Position numbers and translations under genes: made by a program
Assembly (NCBI RefSeq): GCF_007992175.1
Contig: NZ_BJZT01000023.1
Location: 1-37,450, forward strand
From: Methylobacterium haplocladii
GTDB lineage: Bacteria > Pseudomonadota > Alphaproteobacteria > Rhizobiales > Beijerinckiaceae
DNA: 37,450 nucleotides
Reading direction: 5' to 3'
The notes under the pieces: generated by a model
The model's input: the letters and a program-made list of their open reading frames with translations, nothing else
Database searches by the model: none
What the model was told of the DNA's origin: nothing
Shown here: positions 27,699-35,182 of the stretch, piece after piece
How positions within the stretch are numbered: position 1 is the stretch's first letter
Layout of the letters: each line of letters begins with the position of its first letter

Positions 27699-28655
27699 TT
27701 GTCGCCGGTCACGGACAGGCACGCCGCGCGGCCACAGGCCATCCTCATCGCAGGGCCGACCGCCTCGGGCAAGTCGGCGCTTGCGCTCGCGCTGGCGCGG
27801 GCCTTCGGGGGAACCATCGTCAACATGGATTCGATGCAGGTCTATGCCGACCTGCGCCGGCTCTCGGCCCGCCCGGCACCTGAAGAAGAAGCGCAGGTGC
27901 CCCACCGGCTCTACGGCACGGTCGACGGCGCCGTGAACTTTTCGGTAGGAAATGTTTCACGTGAAACACCAAAGATCCTAACCGACGTCGAGACAGGCGG
28001 ACGCTTGCCGATCTTCGTCGGCGGGACGGGCCTCTATTTCCGAGCCCTGGACGAAGGGTTGTCCGAAATGCCGACGGTGCCGGACGCCGTGCGCGAGGCC
28101 GTCCGTGCCCGGGCAAAAGGTCGCGAGACAGAGGCGCTTCACACCGAGCTTGCCGCGCTCGATCCGGCCGGCGCAGGGGCGTTGCGCCCAACGGACAGAA
28201 TGCGCGTGATGCGCGCCATCGAGGTGTTCGAGGCGACAGGCCAGCCGATCGCCGCGTTCCAGGGCCGGCGCATTCCCGGGCCGTTGGCGGGCCGGCCGCT
28301 GCTCAAGTTTTTCCTGGATGTCGACCGGCACGAGCTACGCCGGCGCATCGACGCGCGTTTCCTGACGATGATGGAGGAGGGGGCGCTCGACGAAGTCACG
28401 GCGCTGCATGCGCGAAAACTCGATCCGATGCTGCCGGTGATGCGGGCGCACGGCGTGCCGGGGCTGATCGCCCATCTCGACGGGCAGATTTCGCGCGAAG
28501 AGGCGATCACGCGGGGGCAGGGCGATACGCGGCGCTACGCCAAGCGGCAGTACACCTGGTTCCGCCACCAGATGGGCGACGACTGGATCTGGACCGATCC
28601 CGAGGCCGCGCGGCGGATTGCGGAAGACCGCCTCAGCGCTCCAGCCGGGCGATGA
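27699..28655 (+). CDS. miaA: tRNA dimethylallyltransferase
   Basis: The protein has 318 residues from TTG 27699, chosen because GGAGAG lies six bases before it. No in-frame ATG exists before the P-loop, and another TTG at 27648 would overlap serB. MiaA adds a dimethylallyl group to A37 of tRNAs reading UNN codons. Motifs: P-loop AGPTASGKSALA, NMDSMQVYADL, PIFVGGTGLYFRAL, TDRMRVMRAIEV and the C-terminal TRRYAKRQYTWFR. A perfect parS-like palindrome lies in frame at 27953-27968 and encodes VSRET. This stretch replaces less conserved residues without changing the usual length of the region. The 3' end overlaps the convergent dehydrogenase gene by 23 bases. Confidence 0.96.
   Translation: MSPVTDRHAARPQAILIAGPTASGKSALALALARAFGGTIVNMDSMQVYADLRRLSARPAPEEEAQVPHRLYGTVDGAVNFSVGNVSRETPKILTDVETGGRLPIFVGGTGLYFRALDEGLSEMPTVPDAVREAVRARAKGRETEALHTELAALDPAGAGALRPTDRMRVMRAIEVFEATGQPIAAFQGRRIPGPLAGRPLLKFFLDVDRHELRRRIDARFLTMMEEGALDEVTALHARKLDPMLPVMRAHGVPGLIAHLDGQISREEAITRGQGDTRRYAKRQYTWFRHQMGDDWIWTDPEAARRIAEDRLSAPAGR
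27953..27968. promoter_or_regulatory. parS centromere-like site (ParB binding) inside miaA
   Basis: TGTTTCACGTGAAACA is a perfect 16-base palindrome identical to the canonical bacterial chromosomal parS sequence recognised by ParB/Spo0J. It lies within the miaA frame (codons AAT GTT TCA CGT GAA ACA), using AT-rich codons that are unusual for this GC-rich gene. Chromosomal parS sites cluster near the replication origin, so this window is probably origin-proximal (inference). parA and parB are not in the window. I saw no second copy. Confidence 0.9.
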
Positions 28656-29499
28656 GGCTCGACGTGTCCCAACGGCCGCCACCCATCGCCTCGACATCCG
28701 AATAGAACTGGTCGACCAGCGCCGTCACCGGGAGATGCGCGCCGTTGCGGCGGCCCTCGGCGAGGAGGATGCCGAGATCCTTGCGCATCCATTCGACGGC
28801 GAAGCCGAAATCGAATTTCTCGGCGTTCATCGTCTTGCCGCGGTTGTCCATCTGCCAGGAGCCGGCGGCGCCTTTCGAGATCACGTCGAGCACCGCCTCG
28901 ATGTCGAGGCCGGCCCGCTTGCCGAAATGGATCGCCTCCGACAGGCCCTGCACGAGCCCGGCGATGGCGATCTGGTTGACCATCTTCGTCAGCTGCCCGG
29001 ACCCGGACGGCCCCATCAGCCGGCAGGCCTTGGCGTAGGCGAGGATCGCCGGCTCGACCTCGGCATAGGCTGCAGGCTCGCCGCCGCACATCACGGTGAG
29101 TGCGCCGCTCTCGGCGCCCGCCTGTCCGCCGGAGACCGGGGCGTCGATGAAGCGCAATCCGGCCGCGTCCGCCGCCGCCGAGAGTTCGCGCGCCACCTCG
29201 GCCGAGGCGGTTGTGTGATCGACGAAGACCGCGCCCGTCGCCATGCCGGCGAAGGCGCCATCCTCGCCCAGCACCACGCTGCGCAGGTCGTCGTCATTGC
29301 CGACGCAGGCGAACACGATTTTTTTGTCGATGGCCGCTTCGCGGGGCGTGGCGGCGGAGGTGCCCCCGTTGGCGGCGACCCAGGCCTCGGCCTTGGCGCT
29401 CGTGCGGTTGAAGACGGCGACGTCGTGGCCCTTCCGCGCGAGATGCCCCGCCATCGGCGAGCCCATCACACCGAGGCCGAGGAATGCGACGTTGGCCAT
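28633..29499 (-). CDS. NAD(P)-dependent beta-hydroxyacid dehydrogenase
   Basis: The protein has 288 residues from ATG 29499 (GGAG upstream). It is a member of the 3-hydroxyisobutyrate dehydrogenase/tartronate semialdehyde reductase/GLYR family. The N-terminal Rossmann motif FLGLGVMGSPMAGHLARKGH and NRT favour an NADP-type binding pocket (Arg after Asn), the signature DAPVSGGQAGAESG is intact, and the catalytic lysine lies in GSGQLTKMVNQ. The substrate cannot be fixed. Tartronate semialdehyde, 3-hydroxyisobutyrate, or succinic semialdehyde/glyoxylate reduction are all plausible. The frame is open to 29598 but the first ~33 residues there lack family character. Its 3' end overlaps miaA tail-to-tail. 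Confidence 0.92.
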   Translation of the reverse strand: MANVAFLGLGVMGSPMAGHLARKGHDVAVFNRTSAKAEAWVAANGGTSAATPREAAIDKKIVFACVGNDDDLRSVVLGEDGAFAGMATGAVFVDHTTASAEVARELSAAADAAGLRFIDAPVSGGQAGAESGALTVMCGGEPAAYAEVEPAILAYAKACRLMGPSGSGQLTKMVNQIAIAGLVQGLSEAIHFGKRAGLDIEAVLDVISKGAAGSWQMDNRGKTMNAEKFDFGFAVEWMRKDLGILLAEGRRNGAHLPVTALVDQFYSDVEAMGGGRWDTSSLIARLER

Positions 29500-29856
29500 G
29501 GAGCGGCTCCGGGTGAATGCAGAATGCGGGCGGGTGTATGAGCGGGGCGTGAGGTCGTCAAACGGGCGGCGCCGTTTGCCGGCGCTTCGGGCTGTCATGG
29601 ATCGAGGCGAACAGAATCAGAGATCCGGCCATGAAGCGGTGTGTCCGCCTTTCGAGAAATGGTCGGATGCCGGTGGTTCGCATCCCGCGGCATGGAATTG
29701 CCGGGTACGCACGCAACGATGGCGAAGGAGGGCGGTCGGCTGACGATCGAGCCCCTCGTCAAGCGTTCGCTTTTCGATGTCCTCGCCGGTCTGCCGCCGT
29801 TCTCGGAGAGAGGGTGATCGTCAGGGCCGCGGCGTGCGTCCCGGCTCGCAGTCCCC
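29500..29856. other. Intergenic region without a recognisable gene
   Basis: About 357 bases between the dehydrogenase start and the moaA end, both minus-strand genes. It should contain the dehydrogenase promoter. Short open frames on the plus strand here show no family character and no convincing ribosome binding site. No clear terminator for moaA was seen. Confidence 0.4.
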
Positions 29857-30891
29857 TCAGCCGCCGGTCACGCTCATATGCCGGGGAACCGCGGCCGGCC
29901 GTGCCCGCTCGATGACGAAGTCGTGGCCCTTCGGTTTGCGGGCGATGGCGTCGATCACCGCCTGCCGCACCGGGCCGTCGTCCTGCGAGGCGCGCAGCGG
30001 CGCGCGCAGGTCCGCGGAATCTTCCTGGCCGAGGCAGAGGTAGAGCTGGCCGGTGCAGGTCAGGCGCACGCGGTTGCAGCCCTCGCAGAAATTGTGGGTG
30101 AGCGGCGTGATGAAGCCGAGACGGCCGCCCGTCTCCTCCACCTTCACGTAGCGGGCGGGACCGCCGGTGCGGTGGGCGAGCGGCACGAGCGTGAAGTGGT
30201 CCGCCAACTGCTCGCGGGCGACGGAGAGCGGCAGGAACTGATCGGTGCGGTCTCCCTCGATCTCGCCGAGCGGCATCACCTCGATCAGCGTCATGTCCAT
30301 GTCGAGCCCATGGGCCCAGCGGATCATATCGGGGATCTCATGCTCGTTGACGCCCTTCAGCGCCACGGCGTTGATCTTCACCTTGATGCCGGCGTTGCGT
30401 GCCGCCTCGATCCCGGCGAGCACCACCGAGAGGTCTCCGCGCCGGGTGATCGCCTTGAACTTCTGCGGGTCGAGCGTGTCCAGCGAAACGTTGACGCGGC
30501 GGATGCCGAGGTCGGCGAGTTCCGGCGCGAAGCGCGCCAGCTGCGAGCCGTTCGTCGTCAGCGTCAGCTCGTCGAGGGCGCCGCTGCCGAGATGGCGCGA
30601 GAGCCGGCGGAACAACTGCATGATGTCGCGACGTACCAGCGGCTCGCCGCCGGTGATCCGCAGCTTGCGCACGCCGCGCTCGACGAACACGCCGCAGAGC
30701 CGGTCGAGCTCTTCGAGGCTCAGCAAGTCCCGCTTCGGCAGAAACTGCATGTCCTCCGACATGCAATAAGCGCAGCGGAAGTCGCAGCGGTCGGTGACCG
30801 AGATGCGCAGATAGGTGATCGCACGGCCGAACGGATCCACGAGCGGCGCCGGGGGCGCAACTGGAGGAGCATCGTCGCGAACAGCCCACAT
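29857..30891 (-). CDS. moaA: GTP 3',8-cyclase (molybdenum cofactor synthesis)
   Basis: The protein has 344 residues from ATG 30891. Upstream ATGs at 30954 and 31089 are in frame but would give an unusually long N terminus. It is a radical-SAM enzyme that converts GTP to 3',8-cH2GTP, the first step of molybdopterin synthesis, with MoaC. The N-terminal cluster cysteines are C36, C40, C43 (CDFRCAYC). The C-terminal auxiliary cluster is C269, C272 and C286 ([10 protein letters not shown]...LCLG). The protein ends with the functionally important Gly-Gly (SVTGG). Other motifs are [12 protein letters not shown] and TTNGSQL. It is divergent from the DUF971 gene with 134 bases between the chosen starts. 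Confidence 0.96.
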   Translation of the reverse strand: MWAVRDDAPPVAPPAPLVDPFGRAITYLRISVTDRCDFRCAYCMSEDMQFLPKRDLLSLEELDRLCGVFVERGVRKLRITGGEPLVRRDIMQLFRRLSRHLGSGALDELTLTTNGSQLARFAPELADLGIRRVNVSLDTLDPQKFKAITRRGDLSVVLAGIEAARNAGIKVKINAVALKGVNEHEIPDMIRWAHGLDMDMTLIEVMPLGEIEGDRTDQFLPLSVAREQLADHFTLVPLAHRTGGPARYVKVEETGGRLGFITPLTHNFCEGCNRVRLTCTGQLYLCLGQEDSADLRAPLRASQDDGPVRQAVIDAIARKPKGHDFVIERARPAAVPRHMSVTGG

Positions 30892-31025
30892 GCGCGTCCC
30901 GGGACTCGACTCGATCTCAGATCGGATGACTTTGTCGGCTGACAGGTCCAGCATCTGTATGCATATGAGCGCTACGCTCTTTCCGGGCAACCATAAGGGG
31001 CGCATCGCCGCGGCGTGAGGACGAC

Positions 31026-31454
31026 ATGAGCGAACGTTGGCCGACTGAAATTCGCCTGCTGGGCGACAAGCGTATCCTGCGCGTCGCATTCGAGGATGGC
31101 GGCCGCTTCGACCTTCCGGCCGAATACCTCCGCGTCTCGAGCCCGTCTGCCGAGGTGCAGGGCCACTCGCCGATGGAGCGCAAGATCATCGGCGGCAAGC
31201 GCGAGGTGGCGATCCTCGCGGTGGAGCCGATCGGCAACTACGCCGTGAAGCTCGCCTTCGACGACATGCACGACACCGGCATCTTCGGCTGGGGATATCT
31301 CTACGACCTCGGCCGTGAATACCGGAACCGCTGGAAGACCTATCTCGGCGAGTTGGAAGAACGCGGACTCACCCGCGAACGGGCTGCAAGCGCGTCGGTC
31401 GGCGCCCCCAAGACGCCGGGCGGAAGTTGCGGCAGCGGATGCGGATGCCACTGA
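31026..31454 (+). CDS. DUF971 domain protein with Cys-rich tail
   Basis: The protein has 142 residues. A DUF971 (gamma-butyrobetaine-hydroxylase-like N-terminal) domain covers about residues 1-115: [52 protein letters not shown], and [15 protein letters not shown]. The tail ends [11 protein letters not shown], with three cysteines and a final histidine that could bind a metal or Fe-S cluster. DUF971 domains are also found fused to Mrp/ApbC-type Fe-S carriers and in BBOX1-like enzymes, so a role in Fe-S or iron handling is plausible. No activity is established from sequence. GAGGACGAC lies just before the ATG. It is divergent from moaA, an Fe-S enzyme gene. Confidence 0.9.
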   Translation: MSERWPTEIRLLGDKRILRVAFEDGGRFDLPAEYLRVSSPSAEVQGHSPMERKIIGGKREVAILAVEPIGNYAVKLAFDDMHDTGIFGWGYLYDLGREYRNRWKTYLGELEERGLTRERAASASVGAPKTPGGSCGSGCGCH

Positions 31455-31537
31455 AGGTGGATTGTTGCGCCGCACGCGCGGCAGCGTTGCAACAGTGTGC
31501 GAAAGTCCTAACGGATCCTGAGACGCGAAGCGCGTCG

Positions 31538-31583
31538 TTAACCTTTCGTTAACCATTTCGACCCGAGCTTGACCGTATAAAAT
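31538..31583 (+). promoter_or_regulatory. CtrA box and -10 element upstream of a small secreted protein
   Basis: TTAA-CCTTTCG-TTAAC (31538-31553) matches the CtrA consensus TTAA-N7-TTAAC exactly. TATAAAAT (31576-31583) could be the -10, putting transcription start near 31589 and the CtrA box at about -51 to -36, where CtrA activates promoters in other alphaproteobacteria. The start codon of the cysteine-rich protein follows at 31609. ctrA is not in the window. Confidence 0.6.
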
Positions 31584-31608
31584 ACGTAGACGGGAAGGCT
31601 CGACGCTC

Positions 31609-31869
31609 ATGATCCGCACATCGCTCATCGCTGCGCTGCTTCTGGGCGCAGGCTATTCCGCGGCTCTGGCTCAGGGCGTCGACGCCCGCACGGCCTGCGA
31701 GCCCGACGTCTGGCGGCTCTGCGCTTCCAACATCCCGAACGTCGGCGCCATCACGGCTTGCCTGAAGGGCCAGAAGGCCAATCTCAGCCCGGCCTGCCGG
31801 ATGGTGATGGATCCGGGCGCCGGCGCGCCCGGCCGTCGTCGCGGCACGCGTTCGGCCGAAGCGCAGTAG
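31609..31869 (+). CDS. Small secreted cysteine-rich protein
   Basis: The 86-residue precursor has a signal peptide (MIRTSLIAALLLGAGYSAALAQ, cleavage probably after ALA or AQG). The mature ~65 residues hold a four-cysteine module (ACEPDVWRLCASNIPN...ITACLKGQKANLSPACR). This resembles the short cysteine-rich repeat (GLG1/Cys_rich_FGFR type, one unit) present in many small Rhizobiales exported proteins. A basic Gly/Arg tail (GRRRGTRSAEAQ) follows. Two disulfides in the periplasm are likely. Function unknown. It is preceded by a perfect CtrA box, which suggests cell-cycle-linked expression (inference). Confidence 0.82.
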   Translation: MIRTSLIAALLLGAGYSAALAQGVDARTACEPDVWRLCASNIPNVGAITACLKGQKANLSPACRMVMDPGAGAPGRRRGTRSAEAQ

Positions 31870-31920
31870 GGCGACGCAGTCCCGGACCTTTTCCGGAGGA
31901 TCAGTTCAGTCGTGCGCATT

Positions 31921-32100
31921 GACCCTCGCCCCCCTTGTCGGGGGCGAGGAAAGCGGAGGCGAAGCCGGAATTGGGGGTGAGGGGGCGACCCCGAACGAGG
32001 CCCCTCCGGTACCGCCCCTCACCTTCGGCTGCCGCCTCGCCGCGCCGACGACGAGGTCGTCGCGGCCCTCTCCCCGCAAGCGGGGCGAGGGGATGCGCGC
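31921..32100. repeat. Composite palindromic intergenic repeat
   Basis: Two terminal hairpins bracket the element: CCTCGCCCCC/GGGGGCGAGG (31924-31949) and CCCTC-T-CCCCG/CGGGG-C-GAGGG (32066-32091). Inside, the left segment GGAGGCGAAGCCGGAA...GGTGAGGGGGC pairs with the right segment GCCCCTCACCTTCGGCTGCCGCCTC. A further small hairpin CGACGAC-GAG-GTCGTCG lies before the right end. The whole could fold as a large cruciform or long RNA hairpin. It fills the gap between the cysteine-rich protein gene and convergent tetR and may act as a terminator for both. Confidence 0.8.
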
Positions 32101-32128
32101 AACCTGAGCGGATCGACAGAAAACGTAA

Positions 32129-32863
32129 TCAAACCGCTGCGGCCGGATCGCCGTCCAGCGGCTTTTCGGCGTCCGCCTCTGCATCACGCCGGCGATCACG
32201 CCCATTGCGCCGCTCCATCAGCGAGCGGCCGATGGCACGCAGCGGCGCGGTCAGACGGCGCGCGTCTTCCGCCCTCTCCATGAAGCGCTCGCCCTGGCGG
32301 ATCTCCTTGTCGAGCCGCGCCATGGTGCGGGCATGAGCCGGATCGTCGTCGTCGAGCCAGACCTGCACGGTCCGGGCGAAGGCGATCACCGTGCCCTGCA
32401 GCTTGAGGCGGCCGAGCGGCCCCTCGGTGTCGATGCCGGCCGCGGCGAGCATGAAGCGGTGCGAGTTCAAGGCGACGCCGTTCAGGGCCAGCATCGAGAG
32501 CACATCACCGCGCATCGCGTAGGAGATGCGCCGGAGCGCGGTCTTGTACGGCGCCATCGCGTCGAGGCGCCGCATCAGCACGTCGAACAGGCGCTCGCGG
32601 GTCGGCTCCTCCGCGAGGTCCGAAGAATCGCCCTCCAGCACCTTGGTGTCGATCAGGCGCGACAGGCCACCGAGCACGGCGCCCTTCGACGGAAACAGGT
32701 CGCGGAATTCGGCGAGGCTGATCCCGGCCTCTCGGGCGATGTCGCCGATCTCGATGTCGTTCCAGGGCTGCTCGGCGGCGAGCCGCATCAGCGCCTCGAC
32801 CACGGCCTCGCGCGGATTGGGCTTCGCCTTGGCCTTCGGCTTCGGATCGGGTGAGGTCGCCAT
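32129..32863 (-). CDS. TetR/AcrR family transcriptional regulator
   Basis: The protein has 244 residues. After a Lys/Pro-rich leader (about 1-18), a TetR-type DNA-binding domain covers about 19-65 (REAVVEALMRLAAEQPW, IEIGDIAREAGISLAEFRDLFPSKGAVL). The leucine/alanine-rich all-helical C-terminal part (RRISYAMRGDVLSMLALN, RTVQVWLDDDDPAHARTMARLDKEI) is of a type seen in alphaproteobacterial TetR proteins with no known ligand. The tail is strongly basic then acidic (RRNGRDRRRDAEADAE). It follows proC by 86 bases on the same strand. What it regulates is not evident from the sequence. Confidence 0.85.
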   Translation of the reverse strand: MATSPDPKPKAKAKPNPREAVVEALMRLAAEQPWNDIEIGDIAREAGISLAEFRDLFPSKGAVLGGLSRLIDTKVLEGDSSDLAEEPTRERLFDVLMRRLDAMAPYKTALRRISYAMRGDVLSMLALNGVALNSHRFMLAAAGIDTEGPLGRLKLQGTVIAFARTVQVWLDDDDPAHARTMARLDKEIRQGERFMERAEDARRLTAPLRAIGRSLMERRNGRDRRRDAEADAEKPLDGDPAAAV

Positions 32864-32949
32864 GATCGCGCTCCGTTCGGGACGTTGTCACCCCATGTAG
32901 GAAGCGATCGGCCGCCGTGCAGCCGAGCCCGCGTGAAGCGTCGTCGCGG

Positions 32950-33777
32950 TCAGCCGGCGAGCTCGCCGGATCGGCGCTTGGCCGCTTCGACCGCCTCGGC
33001 GAGGAGATCCGGCAGGCCGCCGTCGCGCATCAGCACGGCGAGAGCCGCCGCCGTCGTGCCGCCCGGCGACGTCACGTTGCGGCGGAGTTCGCCCGCCTCG
33101 ACAGGATTGGCATCGAGCAGCGCACCGGCGCCCGCCACGGTGGCGCGGGCGAGCCGCGCGGCCATCGCCGGTGGCAGGCCGGCCTTGGCCCCGGCCTCGG
33201 CCAGGGCTTCGGCGAGCAGGAAGGCATAGGCCGGCCCCGAGCCCGAGACCGCGGTGACCGCATCGATCAGTGCCTCGTCGTCGAGCCATTCGACGAGGCC
33301 GGAGCAGGCGAGCAGCGCATCGGCCTCGGCCCGCTGCCCGGACGTGATGCCGGCGCTCGCGACGACCCCGGTCGCGCCACGGCCGATGCTCGCCGGGAGG
33401 TTCGGCATGGTCCTCACGAACGCCCCGGCCTGCGGCAGACGCGCCGCGAGGTTCGCGAGTGTCTTGCCGGCGAGGATCGAGACGACGAGCGTGCCGGGGC
33501 CGACCAGCGGCGCCAGCGTCGCGGCGGCGTCGTCCAGCCCCTGCGGCTTCATCGCCAGGATCAGCGTCTGCGCGACCGGCGGCCGGTCGGGGTTGAGCGC
33601 CACGCCCCGCTCCGCGCAGAGTGCCGTGATCTCCGGCCCGACCTGAGGGTCGACGACCGTGGTGCCGGCCGGGTCGAGCCCGCCGTCGAGCCATCCCCGC
33701 AGGAGCGCGCCGCCCATCCTGCCGGCGCCGACCAGGGTCAGCGAGGCCGGCAGCGATCCTTTCGATGCGCCCGTCAC
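32950..33777 (-). CDS. proC: Pyrroline-5-carboxylate reductase
   Basis: The protein has 275 residues and carries out the last step of proline biosynthesis, reducing pyrroline-5-carboxylate with NAD(P)H. The N-terminal Rossmann motif is VGAGRMGGALLRGWL. Other hallmarks are AMKPQGLDDAA, the segment FVRTMPNLPASIGRGATG, SGSGPAYAFLLAEAL and the family signature VTSPGGTTAAALAVL near the C terminus. It starts only seven bases after the stop of the YbjN-domain gene, so the two are co-transcribed. Confidence 0.96.
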   Translation of the reverse strand: MTGASKGSLPASLTLVGAGRMGGALLRGWLDGGLDPAGTTVVDPQVGPEITALCAERGVALNPDRPPVAQTLILAMKPQGLDDAAATLAPLVGPGTLVVSILAGKTLANLAARLPQAGAFVRTMPNLPASIGRGATGVVASAGITSGQRAEADALLACSGLVEWLDDEALIDAVTAVSGSGPAYAFLLAEALAEAGAKAGLPPAMAARLARATVAGAGALLDANPVEAGELRRNVTSPGGTTAAALAVLMRDGGLPDLLAEAVEAAKRRSGELAG

Positions 33778-33784
33778 CGGCGGC

Positions 33785-34291
33785 TCACGCCTCGCCTTCG
33801 GTCTCGAACAGCACGGCGTCCAGCGCCTCGCGGGCCGGCTTGCCGGCCCAGAGCACGAACTGGAAGGCCTGATAGTAGCGCTCGCAGGCCTCGACCGCCG
33901 ACTTCATCAGCATCGCGCATTGCGGCTGCGTCGGAGCGACACCGCCGGTGAGCAGCAGCGAATGGCGGAACATCACGACGTGGTCGCTCGACCACAGGTC
34001 GAAATGGCCGATCCAGAGCTGCTCGTTCAGCATACCGATGAGCTTCGTCATCTCGACGCGCCGCCGCTCGGGCACCTTCAGGTCGAAGGCGCAGGCGACA
34101 TGCAGCGCCTCCACGTCCTCGATCCAGGTGAAGGCGACGTGATACTCGGTCCAGGTTCCTTCGACCGTCACGGACATCTCGTCCGTCTCGGCGCGGTCGA
34201 AGATCCAGTCGCGCAGGGACGCCAGCCTCTCCACCACGTCGAGCGGATGCTCCGGCCGGTCCAGATCCTCGATGATGTGCAGCTGGGTCAT
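33785..34291 (-). CDS. YbjN domain-containing protein
   Basis: The protein has 168 residues from ATG 34291 (GGATGG just before). Further in-frame ATGs at 34297, 34318 and 34372 are possible. The YbjN (type III secretion chaperone-like fold) domain covers most of the protein: VVERLASLRDWIFDRAETDEMSV, EYHVAFTWIEDVEALHVACAFDL, LIGMLNEQLWIGHFDLWS, VEACERYYQAFQFVLWAG. There is no signal peptide or membrane segment. YbjN proteins are small cytoplasmic proteins linked to stress and motility phenotypes in enterics, with no defined biochemistry. The position directly upstream of proC recurs in Rhizobiales (from memory), which suggests a common operon with ubiK-ybjN-proC. Confidence 0.88.
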   Translation of the reverse strand: MTQLHIIEDLDRPEHPLDVVERLASLRDWIFDRAETDEMSVTVEGTWTEYHVAFTWIEDVEALHVACAFDLKVPERRRVEMTKLIGMLNEQLWIGHFDLWSSDHVVMFRHSLLLTGGVAPTQPQCAMLMKSAVEACERYYQAFQFVLWAGKPAREALDAVLFETEGEA

Positions 34292-34565
34292 GACCATCCA
34301 AATGATCGAACCATTCATGACCGATGAACGGTTCGGCGGTAAAGCAAAGGCAACGTGGAGACCGAACGACATACGGAACGAAGACTGCGCCGCAGCGCGA
34401 ATTCATCCGGCAATCATCAGTCCGTGCGTTCGAGGTGCTGTTGTGTCCGGCGCGAATCAGTGCCTGACCGTTTATAGCCCGCGTTCCTAGCGTCGTTCAA
34501 AGCGTCGAGGCGGGATGAATGGTGGGCAACCCGGCTGTCCACCGTTCCTTGCTGTGCAAAATCGC

Positions 34566-34847
34566 TCAGATGGATTCGGTGTTGCCGGCGCGACTCAGGT
34601 CGGGGCCGAGCTTCGCCTCCAGCGCGGTCACGCGGGCTTCGAGCGCGTCGTTCCGCGAGCGCAGGGCGGTGACGAGGTCGCGCAGGACGTCGACCTCTTC
34701 GCGCGTCGCGATATCCATATCGCGGATCAGGCGCTCGACCTGAGCCTTGAACAAGGTCTCGGCCTCCCGCCGCACGCCCTGGGCGGCACCGGCCGCGTCG
34801 GTGAAGATCCGGGCGACGTCGTCGAAAAGGCGGTTCGAGCTCTGCAT
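34566..34847 (-). CDS. UbiK/BMFP family accessory protein
   Basis: The protein has 93 residues from ATG 34847 (GAGAG upstream). The frame is open to 35009 without family character. It is a BMFP-domain protein (YqiC/UbiK type): MQSSNRLFDDVARIFTDAAGAAQGVRREAE, then a conserved VERLIRDMDIATREEVDVLRDLVTALR and a C-terminal coiled coil (SRNDALEARVTALEAKL). In gammaproteobacteria UbiK assists the ubiquinone-synthesis complex with UbiJ and binds lipids. Whether the alphaproteobacterial homologue does the same is an inference. It is the first gene of the minus-strand set leading to ybjN-like and proC, with a 274-base gap in between. Confidence 0.88.
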   Translation of the reverse strand: MQSSNRLFDDVARIFTDAAGAAQGVRREAETLFKAQVERLIRDMDIATREEVDVLRDLVTALRSRNDALEARVTALEAKLGPDLSRAGNTESI

Positions 34848-35182
34848 CGTCGTCTCTCGGGTCCGGCGGCCGGGGCGATCCGCAGGGGACTGCGAATCAG
34901 TGATGTACCGACATAGGAATCCGCGGGAGTCCCGGCAATCGCCGTTCCGCGCTTCGCCGCCGGTTTCAGGGGATTGCCCGAAACTTCGCGCAGGAGCCCT
35001 GCGAAACATCGCGTTACAAAGTTTGTACCGCCCTCATCTACGAACCGGCGGGATGAGCGCGCATAATGTCGGTGATCCTTACGGCCGACGCCTGCAGTGC
35101 CGCTGACCGACGGCCGAGGTCTAAAGGCGTCGAATTCGATGGCCGTCGGGACGGTCGTCGCCGGGAGACATTCAAGACAGAC
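34848..35182. other. Divergent promoter region, ubiK-like to two-component operon
   Basis: About 335 bases between the ubiK-like and response-regulator genes. It contains the perfect palindrome TACAAAGTTTGTA (35015-35027). The frame of the response regulator is open back to 35066 but has no family character before 35183. No other gene, repeat or terminator was seen. Confidence 0.5.
35015..35027. promoter_or_regulatory. 13-base palindrome, candidate operator
   Basis: TACAAA-G-TTTGTA is a perfect inverted repeat with a single central base, AT-rich against a GC-rich background. It lies 156 bases before the response regulator start and 168 bases from the divergent ubiK-like start. Possible binding site for the neighbouring OmpR-type regulator or another dimeric regulator (inference). 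Confidence 0.35.

Noticed and set aside
35066..35182. Longer N terminus for the response regulator
   Set aside because: The receiver domain starts soon after ATG 35183. The upstream part is Arg-rich, has no family character and lies in the promoter region.
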